Positions 1-6,077 of a stretch of 6,077 nucleotides of DNA are shown here, one piece after another. The DNA comes from Sandarakinorhabdus sp. (GTDB lineage: Bacteria; Pseudomonadota; Alphaproteobacteria; Sphingomonadales; Sphingomonadaceae), in NCBI GenBank assembly GCA_025458465.1, contig JALOSK010000122.1, forward strand, positions 1 through 6,077, read 5' to 3'. The notes beneath the pieces were generated by a model. It made no database searches. It was not told the DNA's origin and saw only the letters and a list, made by a program, of their open reading frames with translations. The first letter of the stretch is position 1; the number at the start of each line of letters is the position of its first letter. The position numbers were made by a program, and so were the translations under genes.

Positions 1-555
1 CGGATCGCTGTTGGGCAGACGGCGACGGATGGTGGCGGCAATCCAGCGCTCAAGGCGGTCGCGCTGGGTGATGGATTCCAGCGCCGGCGCGGCGAGCAGA
101 TGATCGAACGCCGCAAGCTGGCCATCCGGGCCGGCGGCAAGGGCATCGACCAACGACTGCTGACGCGCGGCGAGATCCTCCAGCTCGGCCTGCGCCGCCA
201 GTTGCGCGGGATCGGGTTCGGGCGGTTCGGGTCGCAGCTCCGGTGGCGGCTCTGTCGGCAGCGCCGGCTCGCCGTCCGCCGCACGGGGTGCGCCGCCGCC
301 ATGCGGGCCATCGGGGGGCGGGCCGACCCAGCTGCTCCCCTGCGGCGCGGCCGCCTCGCCAAATTCCTCAGGCTCAGCCCAGGTCTGTCGCCATTTCAGC
401 TGCGCCAGCGCATCATCATGCGCCTGCCGCAGCCGCATGAAGCCTTCCGGATCATCCTCCGGGTTCACGCCCTTCAATTTCTTCGCATAGGCGCGGCGGA
501 TGGTGTCGCGGTCGCTGCCGGCCTTGATGCCCAATATCTTCCAGGGCGAACTCAC
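1..555 (-). CDS. J-domain-like co-chaperone, probable partner of HscC (partial, C-terminus beyond the window)
   Basis: I read 185 codons from a GTG start, with no stop before the left edge. Residues 5-50 look like a J domain: a helix I start (WKILGI, 5-10), a basic helix II (RRAYAKKLK, 20-28), and a helix III that reads GFMRLRQAHDDAL (38-50). The loop between helices II and III reads NPEDDPEG (31-38), so the canonical HPD tripeptide that stimulates Hsp70 ATPase is replaced by NPE. Residues 77-116 form a Pro/Gly/Glu-rich linker, followed by an Ala-rich helical region. GTG is the first possible start in this frame after the hscC stop, and it preserves helix I. No Shine-Dalgarno is visible, so translation is probably coupled to hscC 24 nt upstream. 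From family knowledge, E. coli hscC also works with nearby J-like proteins (DjlB, DjlC/HscD), which supports the role as HscC partner. Whether it is catalytically active as a J protein is open. A membrane anchor could lie in the missing part. Confidence 0.85.
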   Translation of the reverse strand, partial: MSSPWKILGIKAGSDRDTIRRAYAKKLKGVNPEDDPEGFMRLRQAHDDALAQLKWRQTWAEPEEFGEAAAPQGSSWVGPPPDGPHGGGAPRAADGEPALPTEPPPELRPEPPEPDPAQLAAQAELEDLAARQQSLVDALAAGPDGQLAAFDHLLAAPALESITQRDRLERWIAATIRRRLPNSDP

Positions 556-579
556 GAGCGCACAATCACGGCAGGGCCA

Positions 580-2280
580 TCACAACCAGGCCGGGCCATC
601 CAGCCGGTCAAGCTGGGCGTTCAATTCCTCGCGGGCCTTGTCGGCCGTGCGCGGATCCTGCGTTGCCAGCGCGGCCTGGAACATCTGGATCAGCCGGCCA
701 ATCTCGTCGCGTTCGAAGCCCAGCGCATTTTCCCACAGGCGTTCGGCCCGCGCCATCACGGCGCGATTGGGCTCGGCATCGCGCGGGTGCTGTTTCAGGG
801 CGGCCAGCGCCGTGCGGCGGCGCTCCAGTTCCTTGGGGCTCACATCGTCTTCAGGATCGGCGATCACCAGATTGTGGGTGGCGCCGCTGCCCGGCACGGT
901 CACATCCACTTCGAGAAGGCCATTGATGTCGTAGGAAAAGCGCACCTCGATGGGCTGGCCGGCCGGCCCGCGCGGCATCGGCACCTTCAGCTCGCCGATG
1001 CGCACATTGTCGGCCACGCGGCGCGCCTCACCCTGGTAGATGGCCACGCGGATCTCGCGCTGGTTGGCCGCCATCGTCTCATACCAGTTGACGCGGCTCA
1101 CCGGCACGGTGGTGTTGCGTTCGATGATGGGCGAAAAAATGCCCTCCTCGATGGCGCCGCCGGGCAGGCTTTCGGATATGCCGATGCCCAGCGAATAGGG
1201 GCAGACATCGGTGACCACCACTTCCTTCAGGGCGGCATCGCGCGCCTTCAGCCCGGCCTGCACGGCAGCGCCCAGCGCCACCGCCTCATCCGGGTTGATG
1301 CTGGCGTTGGGGAAGCGCCCGAACATGCGCGCCACCGTGCGGCGCACCACCGGCATGCGGGTGGAACCGCCAATCAGGATGATCTCCGCCAGTGATTCCG
1401 GGCGGATGTCGGCATCGCGCAGGGCGCGCAGCACCGGCGTCTTCAGCCTGTCGAGCAGCGGCGCGGCGGCGGCCTCGAACGCGTCCGTGGTGATCGGGTG
1501 GCGCAGCATCTCGCCCTGCCATTGCAGCTCCATCACCGCCTCGTTCGCGCTGGTCAGCGCGCGGCGGGCGCGTTCGGCGGCTTCGTTCAGCTTGGCAGCC
1601 AGTTGGCGATCCTCGCGCGCCTTGGCGGCCAGCGGCTTGTGCGCGTCCACCAGCATCCCGGCCAGCACGGCGTTGAAATCCTCCCCGCCCAGGCGGTTGT
1701 CCCCGGTGGAGGCGCGCACCTCGATGACGCCTTCGAAGATTTCCAGCACCGACACATCGAAGGTGCCGCCGCCCAGATCGAACACCAGGAAGCGGGTTTC
1801 GCTGGCCAGTTGGTGGATGCCATAGGCCAGCGCGGCGGCGGTGGGCTCGTTGATCAGCCGTTCCACCTTGAAACCGGCCAGTTCGCCGGCCCGGCGCGTG
1901 GCCTTCCTCTGCTTGTCGTTGAAATAGGCCGGCACGGTGATCACCGCCTCGGTCACCGGTTCGCCCAGGTGCGCCTCGGCATCTTCCTTCAGGGACTTGA
2001 GCACCAGCGCCGAAAGCTCCTCGGCGCCATAGTCCTTCTTGCCCAGTGCGATGCGGTGCTGCGTGCCCATGTAGCGCTTGAAGGCCGTGGCGGTGAGGGC
2101 GGCGTGGCTGGCCATGCGTTCGCGTGCCGGGCGCCCCACCAGCAGCGTGCCATCATCATCCAGCCCCACCGCCGACGGGGTGAGCACTTCCCCCAGCCGG
2201 TTGGGGATGAGGCGGGGTTCGCCATCTGCCCAATAGGCCGCGGCGCTGTTGGTGGTGCCCAGATCGATGCCGATGATCAT
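580..2280 (-). CDS. hscC: Hsp70-family molecular chaperone HscC
   Basis: This 566-residue Hsp70 is an ATP-dependent cytoplasmic chaperone. The ATPase domain (about 1-355) shows phosphate-1 GIDLGTTNS (4-12), VPAYFNDKQRKATRRAGELA (116-135), INEPTAAALAYG (143-154), phosphate-2 VFDLGGGTFDVSVLE (166-180) and adenosine motif ILIGGSTRMP (301-310). The substrate-binding part follows, with CPYSLGI (360-366), SPIIERNTTVPVSR (383-396) and RFSYDINGLLEVDV (447-460). The C-terminal helical region is short (about 480-566), and there is no long DnaK-type lid or acidic EEVD-like tail. Length, the SPIIERNTTVPVSR block and the tail pattern HPRD...RLWENALGFERDEIGRL match E. coli HscC (556 aa, compared from memory) better than DnaK or HscA. 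In E. coli, HscC is reported to work with J-like partners and to affect sigma-70. The start is uncertain: ATGs at 2280, 2292 and 2322 are all in frame and none has a clear ribosome binding site. I chose 2280 because it leaves the usual short lead before IIGIDLGTT. It lies at most 58 nt after the response regulator stop. Confidence 0.95.
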   Translation of the reverse strand: MIIGIDLGTTNSAAAYWADGEPRLIPNRLGEVLTPSAVGLDDDGTLLVGRPARERMASHAALTATAFKRYMGTQHRIALGKKDYGAEELSALVLKSLKEDAEAHLGEPVTEAVITVPAYFNDKQRKATRRAGELAGFKVERLINEPTAAALAYGIHQLASETRFLVFDLGGGTFDVSVLEIFEGVIEVRASTGDNRLGGEDFNAVLAGMLVDAHKPLAAKAREDRQLAAKLNEAAERARRALTSANEAVMELQWQGEMLRHPITTDAFEAAAAPLLDRLKTPVLRALRDADIRPESLAEIILIGGSTRMPVVRRTVARMFGRFPNASINPDEAVALGAAVQAGLKARDAALKEVVVTDVCPYSLGIGISESLPGGAIEEGIFSPIIERNTTVPVSRVNWYETMAANQREIRVAIYQGEARRVADNVRIGELKVPMPRGPAGQPIEVRFSYDINGLLEVDVTVPGSGATHNLVIADPEDDVSPKELERRRTALAALKQHPRDAEPNRAVMARAERLWENALGFERDEIGRLIQMFQAALATQDPRTADKAREELNAQLDRLDGPAWL

Positions 2281-2338
2281 GGCCGGTGGCATAGCGCGAT
2301 GCGGGCCCCACGCCAAACCCATGCGGGCGGAAAAATGG

Positions 2339-3232
2339 TTACTGCGACAGGGTTTTCACCGCAGCAGCAGCGGCCGATGCGCGGTTCTCGATGCCCATCT
2401 TCTCGAAAATCTGTTCGAGATGCTTGTTCACGGTGCGCGGGGAAATGCCGAGGATCTCGGAAATCTCGCGGTTGGCCTTGCCGCGGCTGATCCACAGCAG
2501 CACCTCGGCTTCACGTTCGGTAAGGCCGTGGCGCTGGGCGAGGAGCTTTTCCTCGGCGCCTTCCAGCGTTTCGGTGATGCGGAAATGGCGTTCCTCGCCC
2601 ACCGTGGCGACAGCGGCGAATTCCACCTTGCCGCCGGGAAACTCCTGCCGCACCCGGCCTTCGCCATCGCTCAGGCGCAGCAACTGGCCGGCCAGCACCG
2701 CGGGCAGCCTGTCCCCCACGCCAACCGCGAACCGGGCGGTGAGGATGGTGGCGCTTTTCGGCGTGGTCCACAGCACGCGCCCGTCGCCATCCAGCGCCAC
2801 CAGCGGCCGGTTGCTGGCGTCCAGTGCATCCTGCGCGCCGGCCGCGATGCGGGCATTGCCCAGATGCACGCGCAGCCGTGCCAGCAGTTCCGGCAGCACG
2901 ATCGGCTTCTTCACATAATCGACGCCGCCGGCGGCGAGGCCATCGATGACGTTTTCGGTTTCGGAAAGGCCGGTCATGAAGATCACCGGCACCCGCGCCA
3001 GGGCTGGATCGGCCTTGATGCGGCGCGTGGTCTCGAACCCGTCGATGCCGGGCATCATCGCATCCATCAGCACCAGATCGGGCAGTTCGGCGGCCAGGCT
3101 GCCCAGCGCGGTCTCGCCATCGCGGGCAATGCGCACGGCATAGCCTTCGCCTTCCAGCGTATCGGTAAGGAAGCGCAGCGAATCGGGCGCATCATCCACC
3201 ACCAGGATGGTGGCGCGGGCCGGTTCGGTCAT
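2339..3232 (-). CDS. Response regulator: receiver, PAS-like middle and LuxR-type DNA-binding domain
   Basis: This 297-residue cytoplasmic transcription regulator has three parts. The receiver (about 7-125) has the acidic pair D13-D14, phospho-acceptor D57 (LVLMDAMMPG), T87 (IFMTG) and K109 (VKKP), so all residues needed for phosphorylation are present. Residues about 137-230 look like a degenerate PAS-type fold, starting LVALDGDGRVLW (144-155), a stretch often seen ahead of HTH domains in alphaproteobacterial regulators. The C-terminus (237-290) is a LuxR/NarL-type HTH, with LTEREAEVLL at its start and recognition helix SPRTVNKHLEQIF (264-276). The ATG overlaps the TGA of the upstream kinase gene (ATGA), and an AAGGGGAG ribosome binding site lies 8 nt upstream inside the kinase gene, so the two proteins are almost certainly a cognate pair. 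The likely targets include its own operon or the downstream chaperone genes, but the sequence does not show this. It could alternatively receive phosphate through an HPt protein encoded elsewhere. Confidence 0.95.
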   Translation of the reverse strand: MTEPARATILVVDDAPDSLRFLTDTLEGEGYAVRIARDGETALGSLAAELPDLVLMDAMMPGIDGFETTRRIKADPALARVPVIFMTGLSETENVIDGLAAGGVDYVKKPIVLPELLARLRVHLGNARIAAGAQDALDASNRPLVALDGDGRVLWTTPKSATILTARFAVGVGDRLPAVLAGQLLRLSDGEGRVRQEFPGGKVEFAAVATVGEERHFRITETLEGAEEKLLAQRHGLTEREAEVLLWISRGKANREISEILGISPRTVNKHLEQIFEKMGIENRASAAAAAVKTLSQ

Positions 3233-4668
3233 GGTGTCTGCTCCCCTTCGATCTGCGCCCCGTTCGTATCGCCGGGTTGCTGCTGCGCCAACAGTTTCTG
3301 GAAGGCGGCAAGATCATAATCATCCAGCGCCGCCGTCAAGCGGGCAACCAGTGGCGCCGACTGCGGCACCGCTTCGGCCAGCGCCAGCAGCGCCGACGTC
3401 AGGCCGCGCACATGCCCCGTCCGCGCCAGCCGTGCCAGCTCGGCCAGATGGTCGCGCGCCGCTTCGGGCAGGGTCACCTCCCCGGTTTCGGCGTGGGCGA
3501 TGCCTTCATATTCCCACACCAGGCCCAGTTGCCGGGCCAGCATGGCGAACAGCAACTGCTGATCCACCGGCTTCAGCACGAAGCCATCATGCTGCCCCTC
3601 GCTGCCCACCAGTTCGGCGGCGTTGCCCGATGCCATCAGGATGCGGATCTCGCGCCCGAAGCGTTCGCGCAGCCGCGCTGCCACATCCCAGCCGTTGAGG
3701 CCGGGCATGGACACATCCAGCAACACCAGATCGGGCCGCCCCAGTTCGGCGAGCGACAACGCCGCCCCGCCAGAGCCCGCCACGAACAGGTTGAAGCCGA
3801 TGGGGCGGAGCAATTCCTGCCACAGGGCCAGCTGCCCCGGATCGTCATCAACCGCCAGGATGGTGCGGCGCCGGCCTTCATAGCCGATGGGCAGGCCCTT
3901 CACATCGGCCTGCGGCGCGGTGTTGGGCTGCGGCAACAACACGCGCAGCACGAACCGGCTGCCCTGCCCAACGGCGCTGTTCACGGTGATCTCGCCGCCC
4001 ATGATCTGGGCCAGCATCCGTGACAGGGCAAGGCCCAGCCCGATGCCCGGCGCGACGCCGCTGGCCCGGCCGGCGCCTCTGTCGAACGGCATGAAGATGC
4101 GTTCCTGTTCATCGGGCGCGATGCCGATGCCGGTGTCCGCCACCTCGAATTCGGCCACCATCGATCGGTACCGCACCGTCAGTGTCACCGAACCATGCGC
4201 GGTATATTTGATGGCGTTCGACAGCAGGTTGATCAGCACCTGGCGCAGGCGACGTTCATCGGCCAGCACCCACGTCGGCAGGGTGGGCGCCGCCTTGTAG
4301 GCAAAGTCGAGCCCCTTGTTGCCGGCCTCGATCCGGAACATTTCCGCCACCTGTTCCAGCAAGGCCCGAAGCGCCACCGTCTCGCGGTTGAGCTTGAGCA
4401 CACCTGCCTCGATGCGACTGATGTCGAGCAGGCCTTCCACCAGATCAGCCAGATGTTCGGAGGAGCGGCGGATGATGCGCCCGGCTTCGGTGGGCGCGAT
4501 GGCGGCGCCCCGTTCCAGCAGCTGGGCATAGCCGTGGATGGCATTGAGCGGCGTGCGGATCTCGTGACTGAGGCCCATCAGGAACTGCGTCTTGGCAAGG
4601 TTTGCCGCCTCGGCCGCATCGCGCGCCTGCGTCATCGCCGCCAACCGTGCTTCCGTCTCGGCGTCCAT
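3229..4668 (-). CDS. Soluble hybrid sensor histidine kinase with C-terminal receiver
   Basis: This 479-residue kinase has no signal peptide or membrane segment. A short N-terminal helix, probably coiled coil (about 1-27), leads directly into the HisKA domain with phospho-acceptor H35 in FLMGLSHEIRTPLNAI. The HATPase domain shows the N box (LRQVLINLLSNAIKYT, 141-156), G1 (VADTGIGIAP, 176-185), F box (IFMPF, 191-195) and G2 (GIGLGLAL, 208-215). A receiver (about 268-380) carries D274-D276, phospho-acceptor D318 (LVLLDVSMPG), S347 and K366. The tail (385-479) is helical, with LARLARTGHVRGL (411-423); I recall similar tails in hybrid kinases that carry 7TMR-DISM sensor modules. I chose ATG 4668 because a strong purine-rich ribosome binding site precedes it; an in-frame TTG at 4707 would add 13 unconvincing residues. 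There is no room upstream for a sensor domain. It heads the operon and overlaps the response regulator by 4 bp. No HPt domain is visible, so whether D318 acts as relay, autoinhibitor or phosphate sink is unknown. Confidence 0.95.
   Translation of the reverse strand: MDAETEARLAAMTQARDAAEAANLAKTQFLMGLSHEIRTPLNAIHGYAQLLERGAAIAPTEAGRIIRRSSEHLADLVEGLLDISRIEAGVLKLNRETVALRALLEQVAEMFRIEAGNKGLDFAYKAAPTLPTWVLADERRLRQVLINLLSNAIKYTAHGSVTLTVRYRSMVAEFEVADTGIGIAPDEQERIFMPFDRGAGRASGVAPGIGLGLALSRMLAQIMGGEITVNSAVGQGSRFVLRVLLPQPNTAPQADVKGLPIGYEGRRRTILAVDDDPGQLALWQELLRPIGFNLFVAGSGGAALSLAELGRPDLVLLDVSMPGLNGWDVAARLRERFGREIRILMASGNAAELVGSEGQHDGFVLKPVDQQLLFAMLARQLGLVWEYEGIAHAETGEVTLPEAARDHLAELARLARTGHVRGLTSALLALAEAVPQSAPLVARLTAALDDYDLAAFQKLLAQQQPGDTNGAQIEGEQTP
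3241..3248 (-). promoter_or_regulatory. Ribosome binding site of the response regulator, inside the kinase gene
   Basis: On the minus strand the sequence AAGGGGAG lies 8 nt before the response regulator ATG at 3232. It sits within the last codons of the kinase gene, whose stop codon overlaps the ATG. This supports both the chosen start and translational coupling. Confidence 0.7.
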
Positions 4669-4680
4669 TCTTCCCCTTCC
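4669..4680 (-). promoter_or_regulatory. Ribosome binding site deciding the kinase start
   Basis: The minus strand reads GGAAGGGGAAGA directly before ATG 4668, giving a Shine-Dalgarno-like GGAAGG with 6 nt spacing. It favours ATG 4668 over the in-frame TTG at 4707, which lies upstream of this site. Confidence 0.7.
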
Positions 4681-4749
4681 GCCGCTGCGCACTTCGTGCA
4701 GTTGCAAATCACGCCGCCACAGGCAAGAGCAGGCACGTGCAGGATTGTT

Positions 4750-4755
4750 AAGGAG
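4750..4755 (+). promoter_or_regulatory. Ribosome binding site of the amidase gene
   Basis: AAGGAG lies 6 nt before ATG 4762. This is a near-consensus Shine-Dalgarno at ideal spacing. It fixes the start and thereby places the signal peptide in the protein. Confidence 0.8.
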
Positions 4756-4761
4756 AGCAAG

Positions 4762-6077
4762 ATGAAGGCGGCGTGGACATCGGTGATCATGGTGCTGGCA
4801 GCAGCGCCGGCAAATGCGCAGGCAGCGCGCCCGGCCGCCCCGCCCGTGGGCGTGGCCGAAGCCAACACCGCCGCCGCGCTGGCGCGCATCGAGGCGCTCA
4901 ACCCCAAGCTGAACGCGGTGATCGCGGTTGATCCCACCGCCCTCGATCAGGCGCGCGCGATGGACAGGCGCCGCATGGTGCGCGGGCCGCTGTTCGGCCT
5001 GCCAATCCTGGTGAAGGACAATGTGGAGATGGCCGGGCCGCTGCCCACCACCGCCGGCAGCCTGGCCCTGAAAGACAATGTGACCAATCGCGATGCGCCG
5101 TTCATCGCCCGCCTGCGCGCCGCCGGCGCGGTGCTGATCGGCAAGGCCAATCTTTCGGAATGGGCCAATATCCGGTCAACCGACTCCATTTCGGGCTGGA
5201 GCGCGACGGGCGGGCAAACCCGCAACCCGCACGCCCTGACGCGCAACAGCTGCGGATCATCATCGGGCAGCGGCGCGGCGGTTGCGGCGCAGATGGTCGA
5301 TGCCGCGATCGGCACCGAAACCGATGGCAGCATCACCTGCCCCGCCGCTGTCAACGGCATCGTTGGCCTGAAGCCCACCGTGGGCCTGGTCAGCCGCACC
5401 CACGTGGTGCCGATCAGCCACAGCCAGGACACCGCCGGGCCGATGACGCGCGATGTGGAAACCGCCGCGCGGCTGCTTACCGCGATGGCCGGCAGCGACC
5501 CTGCCGATCCGGCCACCAAGGAGGCCGATGTCCGCAAGACCGATTATGTCGCCGCGCTCAAGCCCGGCGCGCTGAAGGGCGCCCGCATCGGGGTGGCGCG
5601 CTTTGCCGCCGGCTGGCACCCCGGCGTTGATGCCCGGTTCGAAGCCGCGCTGGCGGTGCTGAAGCGCGAAGGCGCGGTGCTGGTGGAGATCACCAAGGGC
5701 GCTGACCGGCGGGTTATCGGCGAAAACGAGCGCAAGGTGCTGATGACCGAGTTGAAGGCAGACTTGAACGCCTATCTCGCCACCACGCCCGCCACGGTGA
5801 AAACCCGCACGCTGGCCGATCTGATCGCCTTCAACAAGGCCAACGCCGCCGCCGAAATGGGCCTGTTCGGACAGGACCAGTTCGAAACGGCAGAGGCCAC
5901 CAAGGGGCTCACCGATCCCGACTACATCAACGCCCGCGAAACCTCGCTGCGTCTGGCCGGCAAGGAAGGGATCGACCGGATGCTGGCCGAAGCCAAGGTG
6001 GAGGTGATCGTGGCCCCCACCGCGCCGCCGGCCTGGTTCATCGATCCGGTGAATGGCGATCAGGCAACCTTCGGCGG
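4762..6077 (+). CDS. Secreted peptide amidase-like enzyme, amidase signature family (partial, C-terminus beyond the window)
   Basis: The frame is open for 438 codons to the right edge. The N-terminus is a Sec-type signal peptide with a short hydrophobic core and a likely cleavage after ANA (17-19), so the enzyme should be periplasmic. It is a hydrolase of the amidase signature family with the full Ser-cisSer-Lys triad: K85 (GLPILVKDNV), cis-Ser S166 (CGSSSGSGAA, 164-173) and nucleophile S190 (GTETDGSITCPAA, 184-196). The 24-residue gap between the two serines equals that known for FAAH, malonamidase and peptide amidase. Blocks such as NLSEWAN (130-136), DSISGWSA (141-148), GGQTRNP (150-156) and SQDTAGPM closely resemble the Stenotrophomonas maltophilia peptide amidase (PAM), which deamidates C-terminal peptide amides; this comparison is from memory. 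The substrate here is therefore a family-based guess, and a general aryl or aliphatic amidase remains possible. Compared with PAM, roughly 60-80 residues are missing beyond the window. It is transcribed away from the chaperone operon and shows no functional link to it. Confidence 0.93.
   Translation, partial: MKAAWTSVIMVLAAAPANAQAARPAAPPVGVAEANTAAALARIEALNPKLNAVIAVDPTALDQARAMDRRRMVRGPLFGLPILVKDNVEMAGPLPTTAGSLALKDNVTNRDAPFIARLRAAGAVLIGKANLSEWANIRSTDSISGWSATGGQTRNPHALTRNSCGSSSGSGAAVAAQMVDAAIGTETDGSITCPAAVNGIVGLKPTVGLVSRTHVVPISHSQDTAGPMTRDVETAARLLTAMAGSDPADPATKEADVRKTDYVAALKPGALKGARIGVARFAAGWHPGVDARFEAALAVLKREGAVLVEITKGADRRVIGENERKVLMTELKADLNAYLATTPATVKTRTLADLIAFNKANAAAEMGLFGQDQFETAEATKGLTDPDYINARETSLRLAGKEGIDRMLAEAKVEVIVAPTAPPAWFIDPVNGDQATFG

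Larger units (their letters stand above)
4669..4761. promoter_or_regulatory. Divergent intergenic control region between kinase operon and amidase
   Basis: This 93-bp gap is the only non-coding stretch long enough to hold promoters, and transcription leaves it in both directions. It contains the two ribosome binding sites and two small inverted repeats: GCAC-TTC-GTGC (4689-4699) and the palindrome GCACGTGC (4733-4740). The hexamer GTGCAG occurs twice (4696-4701 and 4737-4742), 41 bp apart, close to four helical turns. I see no convincing -35/-10 pair on either strand; TTGCAA (4702-4707) is a weak -35 candidate for the amidase. That promoters lie here is inferred from the gene layout. Confidence 0.5.

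Noticed and set aside
578..580. ATG overlapping the hscC stop codon (TGATG) as start of the J-like gene
   Set aside because: That frame reads ATG GCC CTG CCG and then hits TGA, so it cannot encode the downstream protein.
100..1395. Long plus-strand open frame opposite hscC and the J-like gene
   Set aside because: Its product is Arg/Gly/His/Ala-rich without any recognisable motif, and it is antisense to two clearly conserved genes. Long antisense frames are expected at this GC content.
580..2280. Identification of the Hsp70 as DnaK or HscA
   Set aside because: The protein is shorter, has a reduced C-terminal helical region, and carries HscC-type blocks such as SPIIERNTTVPVSR. No grpE, dnaJ or iron-sulfur genes adjoin it.
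1498..3319. Overlapping plus-strand open frames (1498-2490 and 2249-3319) opposite hscC and the regulator
   Set aside because: They are low-complexity, lack motifs, and lie fully opposite well-supported coding sequence, so they are GC-driven shadows.
3229..3540. HPt domain in the kinase tail
   Set aside because: H419 is followed by V-R-G, but the HPt pattern needs His-x-x-Lys-Gly, so the spacing is off by one and the surrounding pattern does not fit.
4669..4707. Upstream TTG start for the histidine kinase
   Set aside because: It would add 13 residues encoded partly by a strong ribosome binding site that belongs to ATG 4668. No ribosome binding site precedes the TTG.
4947..5537. Minus-strand open frame of 196 codons opposite the amidase
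   Set aside because: The opposite strand carries an intact amidase with catalytic residues in place, and the antisense product has no family features.
1..6077. tRNA, rRNA, CRISPR array, insertion sequence, prophage or integration site
   Set aside because: No repeat arrays, terminal inverted repeats, transposase or integrase motifs, or RNA gene signatures were seen, and coding density leaves only about 190 bases unassigned.

Overview
The window is uniformly GC-rich and densely coding. The gene repertoire and codon use suggest an alphaproteobacterium, most likely of the Sphingomonadales, but that placement is an impression and not proven. There are five protein-coding genes, two of them cut by the window edges. 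I see no RNA genes, mobile elements, CRISPR arrays or large repeats.

Minus-strand block (positions 4668 down to 1): four genes run in the same direction with almost no space between them, so they look like one operon. In transcription order they are: (1) a soluble hybrid sensor histidine kinase; (2) a response regulator with receiver, PAS-like middle and LuxR-type DNA-binding domains, whose ATG overlaps the kinase stop codon by 4 bp; (3) an Hsp70 chaperone of the HscC subfamily; (4) the N-terminal part of a J-domain-like protein, starting 24 nt after the hscC stop and running off the left edge. The J-like protein has Asn-Pro-Glu where the canonical His-Pro-Asp should be.

Plus-strand gene (4762 to the right edge): a divergently transcribed amidase-signature enzyme with a secretion signal. 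It closely resembles the bacterial peptide amidase (PAM) family, has the complete Ser-cisSer-Lys triad, and lacks only its C-terminal end. A 93-bp intergenic region (4669-4761) separates it from the kinase. This region contains both ribosome binding sites and two small GCAC/GTGC inverted repeats, and should hold the promoters for both directions.

Working model (inference): the kinase and regulator sense a cytoplasmic or relayed signal and control, or are controlled by, a specialised HscC/J-like chaperone pair encoded in the same transcript. The linkage of a two-component system to an HscC chaperone module is the most interesting feature here. The amidase is probably an unrelated neighbour that shares the divergent control region.
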